DNA of 64,000 bases from Ancistrus triradiatus. Its lineage: Eukaryota; Chordata; Actinopteri; Siluriformes; Loricariidae. A program made the position numbers and the translations under genes. The DNA is taken from the NCBI GenBank assembly GCA_025084515.1, contig JAJAGP010003165.1, positions 1-64,000 on the forward strand. The letters are read 5' to 3'. Below are positions 56,310 to 64,000 of this stretch, piece after piece (the stretch's first letter is position 1; each line of letters opens with the position of its first letter). The notes under the pieces are model-generated. The model was not told the DNA's origin. It did no database searches and saw only the letters and a list, made by a program, of their open reading frames with translations.

Positions 56310-56606
56310 CTAATTGAAACATATTGACTCTGTCTGCATTATAATGCAGAGTTCCTGTAGATACAGATTAACCCATATTGGGTCTCTAAGCAAAATATCA
56401 GCAACAGCATTATTCACAGAAAATTCACGTAACTGTCTTTTCGAGAAATCTTCCACGAACATTTTTAAAGAGCTACAGAGCTGTCTCATGCGCTGTCTAG
56501 CACACCTGTGATGTGCCTTTTTCGAATAAGCTTTGCCATCAGGTGCATTTTTATCTTGCACCTCGGGAAGAATTGCCTCTAGTCCTAAACGAGAAAGACG
56601 AGCCAC
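56310..56606 (-). other. Candidate terminal exon of an unknown gene
   Basis: On the minus strand a good acceptor (GTTCTTTCTTTCAG) ends at 56607, followed by 98 open codons to a TAG at 56310. The translation is varied and hydrophilic: VARLSRLGLEAILPEVQDKN, then HHRCARQRMRQLCSSLKMFV and EDFSKRQLREFSVNNAVADI, then LLRDPIWVNLYLQEL. It does not look like any transposon in the window. I do not recognise it. Its balanced amino acid use and splice signal make it the better of the candidate host exons. Confidence 0.35.
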
Positions 56607-56675
56607 CTGAAAGAAAGAACAAAACTACCTTGCTGCCATGAAAGGCCATGACTTATCCAGAGTTATCAAGGAGTA

Positions 56676-58260
56676 CAGTGGTGCTTAAAAATATGTGAAC
56701 CATTTAGAGTTTTCTATATTTCTCCATAAATATGACCTAAAATATAATCAGATTTTCACAGAAGTCCTAAAAGTAGATGAAGAGAACCCAGTTATACAAA
56801 TGACACAAATATAATACTTGGTCATTTATTTATTGAGGACAATAATCCAATATTGTATATTAATGAGTGGAAAAAGTTTGTGAACCTCTAGGATTAGCAG
56901 TTCATTTGAAGGTGAAATTAGATGACAATCAATGAGATTACAATCCGATGTGAGTGGGCACCCTGTTTTATTTAGAGAACAGGGATCTATCGAAGTCTGC
57001 TCTTCACAACACATGTTTATGGAAGTGTATCATGGCACGAACAATGGAGATTTCTGAGGACCTCAGAAAAAGAGTTGTTGATGCAAATCAGGCTAGAAAA
57101 GGTTAAAAAACATCTGTAAAGAGTTTGGACTCCACCTATCCACAGTCAGACAGATTGTGTACAAATGTTGGAAATTCAAGACAATTGTTATCTTCCCCAG
57201 GAGTGGTTGACCAACAAAGATCACTCCTAGAGCAAGTTGTGTAATAGTTGACGAGGTTACAACAGACTTCAGGGTAACTTCTAAGCAACTGAAGGCCTCT
57301 CTCACATTGGTTAATGTTAATGCTCATGATCCTACCATCAGAAAAAACACTGAACAACAATGGTGTGCATGGGAGGGTTGCAAGGAGATAAATACTGCTC
57401 TCCAAAATGCACATTGCTGCTCGTCTGCAGTTTGCTAAAGATCACATGGACAAGCCAGAAGGCTATTGAAAGAATGTTTTGTGGACGGATGAGACCAAAA
57501 TAGAACTTTTTGGTTTAAAAGAAAAGTGTTATGTTTGGAAAAAGGAAAACATTGCATTCCAGCATAAGAACCTTATCCCATTTGTGAAACATGGTGGTGG
57601 TAGAATCATGGTTTGGGCCTGTTTTGCTGCATGTGCTGTTTTGCTGTTTGGGACGACTTGTCATCAATGATGGAACAATGAATTCTTAATGATATCAGAG
57701 AATTATAAAGAAAAATGTCAGGACATCTGTCCATGAACTGAATCTCAAGAGAAGGTGGGTCATGCAACAAGACAACAACCCTAAGCACACAAGTCATTCC
57801 ACCAAAGAATGGTTAAAGAAGAATAAAGTTAACATTTTGGAATGGCAAAGTCAAAGTCCTGACCTTTGAAATGTTGTGGAAGGGCCTGAAGCAAGCAGTT
57901 AATGTGAGCAAACTCACCAACATCCCAGAGTTGAAGCTGTTCTGTACAGATAAATCAGCTAGTGTGCAGGACTGATCAACAGTTACAGGAAATGTTTGGT
58001 TGCAGTTATTGCTGCACAGGGGGGTCACACCAAATACTGAAAGCAAAGGTTCACATATTTTGGCCACTCACTAGTATGTAATATTGGGTCATTTCCCTCA
58101 ATAAATAAATGACCAAGTATAATATTTTTGTTTCATTTGTTTAACTGGGTTCTCTTTATCTACTTTTAGGACTTGTATGAAAATCTGATGATGTTTTAGG
58201 TCGTTTTTATGCAGAAAAATAGAAAATTCTAAAGGGTTCACAAACTTTCAAGCACCACTG
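56676..58260 (+). mobile_element. Tc1-like element, family A, copy 5
   Basis: 1585 bp, CAGTGGTGCTTAAAAATATG to TTTCAAGCACCACTG, TA on both sides. Full length apart from small deletions. Confidence 0.92.
57032..58040 (+). pseudogene. Tc1-family transposase relic (family A copy 5)
   Basis: Start MARTMEISEDLRKRVVDAN, then frame loss near 57100. First acidic motif WTDETKIELFGLKEKCYVWK (57479-57540) and GGGRIMVWACFAA in one 63-codon open piece. Second acidic motif QQDNNPKHTSHSTKEWLKK (near 57767-57825) keeps its Asp. The third region is damaged: QSQSPDL then a deletion removes the NPI part so that the catalytic Glu codon is displaced (near 57865). Several stops. Inactive. Confidence 0.87.
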
Positions 58261-59204
58261 TATCTCATCTACCATACTTCACCTTCAATTTCTCTCTCAT
58301 TCGTAAACTCCTGGTGTGATCGGTACCTCTGTTTCACCCGGGAGTCATTAGACAGCCAAATGAAGAGTGCGGCACATGAAGAACGCTACATGGACCTGTA
58401 GAATAACCTGCCAGCAGAAAATAGAATGTGAGTCAATGAAATGTCGTCATGGGACATAGGTCATGGGACTTTTAAAAGGGGCACTTAACCACTGCACATA
58501 TTCAGATTTAACTTGTGTTCTTGCAATTGTGTAGAGATGCTATAGATACTTTCAATTCAAAGTGAATTAATTGAAAGATGTTTAAATGGATGTATATATA
58601 GACAGATAGGGTTAGAAAAACTTCTTAGAGACACCTTTTGCTTTAATTACAGATAACAATCTGTTTGGAGATTTCATTACCAACTTTGTACATCTAAACC
58701 AGTCCAGGAAGTTCAGGCAGAATTTTTTTAACAAATGGCGATGGACTGATCTGTTCAAGCCCATCTACAGGTTTTCTGTAGCCTTTTCAGGGACATTCAC
58801 CTTCCTATCCCTTAAGCCTAAAATTAGTTAGTTAGTGGTGGTGTATTTAGTCAAAGTCATCTGTGTTATTTAGTTAGTTAGCTGGTTATTGGTAGGGTAT
58901 TTAGTCTGTCATATGCTTTAGTAATGCTCTAGCAATACTATGATGGATAGTTAAAGCCTCTGCAATGTTTTGTATGCTTCTCTTAAATGGTGCCTTCCAC
59001 AACTTTATCCTAGAGCCCTTTTGAAAAAAAAAACAAAAAAAAAAGACATTCCAGCTGCAGTTGTTCTTTCTTTTTGTTTGTTTGTTATACTTTTTTGCGA
59101 ATCACTTATCCAAATCAGGTATTCTACGAATTAAAAAAATAAATAAATCATTTATGAGAATATTTGAAAGATTTGAAAGTTATGTACTGACTTCCATTAC
59201 TTGG
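58261..59204. other. Non-coding stretch, nothing recognised
   Basis: AT-rich. GTTAGTTAG-type runs near 58825-58885 and an A-run at 59023-59044. No supported feature. Confidence 0.4.
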
Positions 59205-59398
59205 GACTGTGGTGACCTAGTGTTTAAGATACTGGACTACAGATTAGAAAGTCCAAGGTTCAAATCCTACCTCTGCAAAGCTGCCATTGTTGGGTCATTG
59301 TGCAAGGCCCTTAACCCACAATTGCTTGGATTGTAAGATTGTATCAATTCTAAGTCGCTCTGGATAAGGGTGTCTGCTAAATTACAGAAATGTAAATA
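59205..59398 (+). repeat. V-SINE-type copy
   Basis: tRNA-like head GACCTAGTGTTTAAGATACT with B box GGTTCAAATCC, centre GCAAGGCCCTTAACCC, tail TCTAAGTCGCTCTGGATAAG and GTGTCTGCTAAATTACAG. The best preserved tail of the SINE copies here. Confidence 0.82.
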
Positions 59399-60334
59399 TA
59401 AGTATTTTGAACCAGCTGCAGACACGAAGTCATGCATGCCGTTTGTTGTGGGAGCTTGTCAATGGATAAGGGTTTACATACACAATGAAGGAGTGTTTAA
59501 GTGTCAATCAGTCAGTCAGATATTATTTATATAGCTCTTTTGTACAATGGAACATTGTCTCAGCAACTTTACAAGTTTAGATTATCTCCTATACTACGTC
59601 CAATCTCACTTGGAAGCAGACTAGGGCGACAGTGGCAAGGAAAACTCCCTAGTTTCTAGTAAGAAACCTTGTGAGGACCAAGACTCAAAAGGTACCCAAC
59701 CTCCTTGGTCGTCGTAGATGATTAAATCTAAGAGCGAGACTAAGGTCATGATTCAAAGTTGATAGAATATGAGTATTCACATCGACGATTAGTGCCGGGT
59801 ATGATGATAAATTCTAAGAGCGAAACACAGTCATGGATCAAAGTTCGAATAAAATGGAAGTATTCACATCGACTTAAGTGGCCCGGGTATGATGATAAAT
59901 CGAAGAGCAAACTAAAGTCTGGAGTCATGTGGTCTAATAAATGTGAATTAAATGCACAGTGGAGCTCCATCAGATGTACATCAGTGGTGGGGCCGGAACT
60001 GTCCGGAACCCAGCTCGGATAGAAAACAGAAAATTGGTAATCAGTTATTGTATGTAAATAGCACAGTGTTTATTACAATCACTGATGCCATGTCAGGATC
60101 ACATGATGTGCCAAGTGTATCATAGACCACCGGCAAGCATTAGCATAGCCAGCATAGCTATAAAGCTAGAAAGAGGAGAACTGGTAGGAAACACAGCCAA
60201 GAGGGATCACCTGAGACAGGGTGTGGCAGGGGGGGGGGCCCCAGAGCGTCAGAAGACAGCAACCCAACTTCTCTGATTCACCATAAGACTCTTTGACTAT
60301 AACCCCCGCTCTGCCCTATTCTAAGGCAAGGATG

Positions 60335-63275
60335 TGATAGCGTGATCGCGTATCTCCCTCTCCTTGTACCTTCGTTCCCCCAAGTAGTAAACTTTACAAC
60401 TCTTGGAATTCAGAGAAGCCCCCTACATCGGGACAGGATCTTAACCCCCCACCTTTGGAGCTCCAATGAATTGGACTCTGTTCAAGAACAAGACATATAA
60501 CCTTCGACATCTCCAATCATCAACTAATTCCATGTGCCTATCTTAGTCAACGTTTCCCCATGCACCAAGCTTTCTTAATTGTCCTTCGGACTTTTGCAAA
60601 AATTACGACTTTCTTTCCCCATAGTTTGAACTCTGTCATCACAGCCTCTCTTGCAAACCTTATCACCCAGCCTGGCGGGGGGGGGAGGGGGAGGAGGGGG
60701 GGGGGAAGAGGGAGGTGGGGGGAGAAGAAGGGGAAGGGGGGGGGAGAGAAAGGAGGGGGGAAAGGAAGGGGGAGAGAAAAAAGAAAAAAAAGAGGGAGGG
60801 AAGGGGAAATGGGAGGGGGAGGGTGGGGGGGGGGGGAAAAAAGAACGGAAAAAGGAAGAAGAAAAAAAGGGTAAAAAAGGGGAGAGGGGAACGGGGGGGG
60901 AGGAAGAAAAAAGAGAAAAAAAAAAGAAAAGGAAAATAAAGAGAGAGGGGGACGGGAGAGAAGAAGAAGAGGAAAACGGAAAAACGGGAAGGAAAGAGGG
61001 AAGGTAGTGAAAAAAGATGAAAAGGGAAAGAAGGGAGAGGGGGGGGGAGGGGGGGGGGGGGGGGGGGCGGTGGGTTGGGTGGGGGAGGGGAGGGGGGAAC
61101 GACAAAAAAGAGAAAGGAGGGAAGAGGAGAGGTGAAAAAAAAGGGAAGGAGAAGGGGGGGGGGGAAGGAGAAGGGCCGATAAAGGCACCCTTGATCAATT
61201 TGGACGACATCAAGAAACTGGTCAAGAGACTATGGCCTTCCTCTTTAAAAAACCAAGAACGCCGCTTGTGTTCTAAAGAGACAAACTGTAATTGTATTCA
61301 ACTCTTTCCTTGAACAGTTTATCTCATAGAAACCTTTTAGTTACATCACCATAATATATATGGATTCCTGATAAGTCCAAACATAGGCTATATACATGTA
61401 AATGATTTCATACAAAGAGTGGATCAAGGATATTCTTTTATATCCACACACCATTCATACAGATTATACATATGTATGTTACTGAATTTATGTATCCTTC
61501 ATATCTACTTGATTGATGTTTTAGTATAATATCTTTTTGTTTTGAAATTTAGTTATCTGGTTTAGTATGATATATAGAAATAACAGCTTTTGCCTATGTG
61601 TTTTGATCGATCGGGTTTTTAATAATTTGTGCAAAAACATGAAGTTATTTACAATGTACCGTTTCCTACAGCTTGTATTAATCATAGTATTGTTTAGTTA
61701 AAAGTATAGTAAATGCCTGCGCTGTAGTTAGAATGCTTTAACGATGTTCTAAGTTATCAATTCAAGGTGCTTTTGATCATCTGAACCTTACAACGAAGTC
61801 TGCATCTAAACTTGTAACTTTGAGGATTTTCGGTTATTGTGTGATACTTTTCAATCTCTTTTAGATACGTAGGAATATTATTTAATCCAAGTTAGACGTC
61901 TGTGGCTTATGGTGAAATAAGGCAACCGCGATAGGAGAGCTTTACTGAGGAGTCAGCTTCTCATTGGCTAAGTAAGGGCAACTCCTTATGCCCCGCCTCC
62001 AGCCGCCCCCCGAGCTGAAACATTCAAAAGGCAACGCGTGACGACCACGTAGTGAGCTAGCTTCAAGTTTCATGTTTCAAGTCTTGTGTCTTTATGTTCT
62101 TTAAGTCTATCTTTTGTCTTTTATAATTTTTCCTTTTTGTAACGTTATTGATTATTCATTTTACTCAAGTTTTCGCGTTTTACTTTAAAGTTTCCTGTAT
62201 ACAGCAGTCTTAAGTAGTTCGGTATCGCTGAACTAGAAGATAGTTAAAAGAAAAACCAGACTCTAAGCTCGACAATTTTTTGTACCATACAAGTTCTTCA
62301 AGTTTTGTCGAAGCTCGTGGTGCTAGAACGTGCTCGACTCCACCTTTATCTGTGGCCAAGATAGAATCCGAGTCGCACGTCCGCAAGTCGAGGTCAAGGA
62401 ACCTGATCACCAACAGCTGGGAAAAAGCCAAACCGGAGCGAGGCCCTCAACCCATCTGTGGTCCCACGGACCAAAGACACGGACCGGAGGCCTATAGCCA
62501 AGATCTTACAGTCCACCAAACAGGAGCATCAGAATCTGAAGATTTTTACCGCTTCAGTTCCATGTGTGACGTCAGACGAAAGGAGAGGCCCGGTTCCGTT
62601 CCATCTCCTTCGCGTGAGCCTCCACAAAGCAATCGACAAGTACCACTGTTGTGGCTGTTCTGGGTCCCTGATCTATCGTACTTTGCGTTTTTAAGCTAAA
62701 ACCACGCTTCAACATAGACTTATTCACGCCTAAGTAATTTAACATACTATCCACACTCAACGTAATTAAGGTTACCAGTAGCATTGCAACGTTAGTAATT
62801 ATTGCGTGACCGATAAGTTACCTAGAGTCATCTTGGTTTCCGATTTTACTACTGCAAGGTGTACGCTTGCCATTATTCCCTGTTCTCCATACTGTGATAT
62901 ATACATGTTCGTCGTCATTTTATGATTTTAACTCTGTGATACACTCGTTATTACATTAGATAATCTGTTGGTATTGCCTTTTTTATTGTTAAAAAACTTG
63001 TTTATAAACCTTTTGAATTTGCCGCCTGGTTTGAGAGCTCATTCATTCAGAGGGTCGAGAAAACTACTTGGAATTCACTATTCAGAACTAGACTGATCAA
63101 GTTTGTTGTTTCTTTTTCCTGGTTTCCAGATCGGCCAGTGAATTATTTATATTTATCATTAATCGATTTGGTGGTGCCTCGTATTTCTTAATTAATTAAT
63201 ATGGGAATATTTTAATTAAACAAAGTTTAATTAAAAAATAATCCAGGTTAAAGTGTAGTCTGTAGTTTGTCTACA
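60335..63275 (-). mobile_element. Element D, copy 2: 2941 bp, inverted relative to copy 1, GATG duplication
   Basis: On the plus strand it starts TGATAGCGTGATCGCG and ends TTTGTCTACA, the complements of slightly changed D ends. GATG is present at 60331-60334 and 63276-63279. The body matches copy 1 in reverse over most of its length (for example 62040-62990 against 24980-23700). It lacks one unit of each tandem duplication found in copy 1, and has a purine-only stretch where copy 1 has none. Confidence 0.75.
60672..61178. repeat. Purine-only low-complexity stretch, about 500 bp
   Basis: Almost only G and A, with G runs of up to about 20 (61050-61068) and many GGGGGA and GAAAAAAG units. The proline- and serine-rich open frames on the minus strand over it are a result of the base composition. 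It lies inside element D copy 2 and has no counterpart in copy 1. Confidence 0.95.
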
Positions 63276-63439
63276 GATGCATGATGTCAAACAACAAATT
63301 CACGAGGACCAAAGCCCAGTTTCAGCGCAGACCGCCCACTGAAAGCTCCGACTCCGCGGCTAGCTGACAAGGCAGGCAGGCAGGCCGGACAGTGACTCCA
63401 GACTACCGGTCCCCAGCAACCCAAACCATGCAAACCTGG

Positions 63440-63930
63440 TCTATATCTAGGGTACAAAAGCCTGCGTAAATAAGTATGTCTTTAGCCTAGACGTAAAACT
63501 TTGGAGGGGTGTCTGAATCTCGCAACGGCAACGGAAAGTGGGAAGTTTATTCCATAGTTGGGGGGCCATGTATGAAGACAAGCACTGTGTCCCGCAGACA
63601 TGGGGGTGTGACTTTGTTTTAATTGCGTAGGTGAACGTGAACTAGAGTCCTGAAGCACGCGCTTGCGGGGTGGAACTAAAAGAAGTCCTGCACCCTGCGG
63701 AACTAAGTAGACGAGTTGGATTGTAAAACTCTAAAGGTTACTCAGATAATGGGGGGCCAGGCCATGTGAGCTTAGCTTTATAAGTTATAAGAAGTTGATT
63801 TGTAATCAAATGCGGAATTTGACGGGTAACCCATTGCAGTGATGCTATGTAACAGGAGTGATATGATCAAATGTTTCTAGTTCGAGTTAGCACTCGGCAC
63901 TGCTGGCATTCTGACTACTGAAGTGTTTAT
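63440..63930 (-). pseudogene. LINE ORF2 C-terminal relic
   Basis: On the minus strand, from about 63900 down: TFDHITPV, then HCNGLPVKFRI and HGLAPHYLSNL, which follow the pattern DHITPVL..LHWLPV..RI..K and .K.LHGLAP.YLS.LL. This tail follows the reverse transcriptase in a large group of fish non-LTR retrotransposons. Stops interrupt each block. Confidence 0.65.
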
Positions 63931-64000
63931 TTATAGATTTACTAGAGATCCAGTAAGTAAGGCGTGTTACAGTAAGGGGGGAGGAGGAGTCAGTGTATCG

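Larger units (their letters stand above)
59505..64000 (-). mobile_element. LINE 3' region, split by element D
   Basis: Left part 59505-60334 contains blocks common in fish LINE 3' ends read in reverse: TATTTATATAGCTCTTTTGT, CAGTGGCAAGGAAAACTCCC and AAGAAACCTTGTGAGGACCA. Right part 63276-64000 holds decayed coding of the reverse transcriptase C-terminal part on the minus strand. The element continues beyond the window. Within the left part, three similar segments (ATGATTAAATCTAAGAGCGA, ATGATAAATTCTAAGAGCGA, ATGATAAATCGAAGAGCAAA) recur about 65-85 bp apart. Confidence 0.7.

Noticed and set aside
60547..61225. Two minus-strand frames over 210 codons, Pro/Ser/Phe-rich
   Set aside because: They arise from the purine-only stretch; no start context, domain or counterpart in the other copy of element D.

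Overview
The window reads as intergenic or intronic DNA from a teleost fish. The case rests on content: several Tc1/mariner families typical of fish, tRNA-derived SINEs with the V-SINE type tail, a Harbinger element, fish-type LTR elements, a fish LINE 3' end, and many (CA)n and (TA)n tracts in an AT-rich background. No complete, intact host gene is visible. A few short spliced-looking open segments (about 1068-1356, 27283-27558 and 56310-56606) are the only candidate host exons, and all are weak.

Layout. 1-2020: end of an old Tc1-like copy, a 307 bp solo LTR with a perfect CATAT duplication, candidate exons and a palindromic MITE. 2018-3376: Tc1 family A relic. 4107-4422: a 267 bp copy of an unclassified DNA element (here 'element D', ends TGTAGC...GCTACA, 4 bp target duplication) beside an inverted partial copy. 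5.9-15.5 kb: SINE-like fragment, three Tc1 family B copies, one carrying a nested pogo-like element, and an older Tc1-like relic. 16-22.8 kb: further Tc1-like families E, L, F and G, plus a relic of an animal mobile-element protein. 22.8-27.3 kb: a family A copy split by full-length element D. 27.3-29.3 kb: a short family A deletion copy and SINEs. 29.3-31.9 kb: nothing recognised. 31.9-34.5 and 36.26-40.72 kb: two Harbinger copies. The first is split by a family B copy, the second by a 1.9 kb LTR element whose open frame is built of 54 bp repeats. 40.7-43.9 kb: more Tc1/mariner relics.

45.5-53.7 kb is the best-resolved stack. A family B transposon was split by a 6.7 kb LTR retrotransposon on the minus strand (AAACC duplication). 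Its right LTR was then split by a 527 bp solo LTR (TGCGC duplication), and its left LTR contains about 1.3 kb of extra sequence. The retrotransposon has no polymerase region. Its interior is one long decayed frame with two gag-like segments, each followed by proline-rich sequence.

53.7-64 kb: a 214 bp (GT)n tract, candidate coding, another family A copy, a SINE, and a LINE 3' end split by an inverted copy of element D that carries a 500 bp purine-only stretch.

The genes do not form a pathway. What can be read here is insertion history. The two observations most likely to be new are element D (three bounded copies, 267-3305 bp, each with its own 4 bp duplication) and the two polymerase-less LTR elements with repeat-built open frames. 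Family assignments come from recognition of conserved protein motifs and repeat sequence, without database searching.
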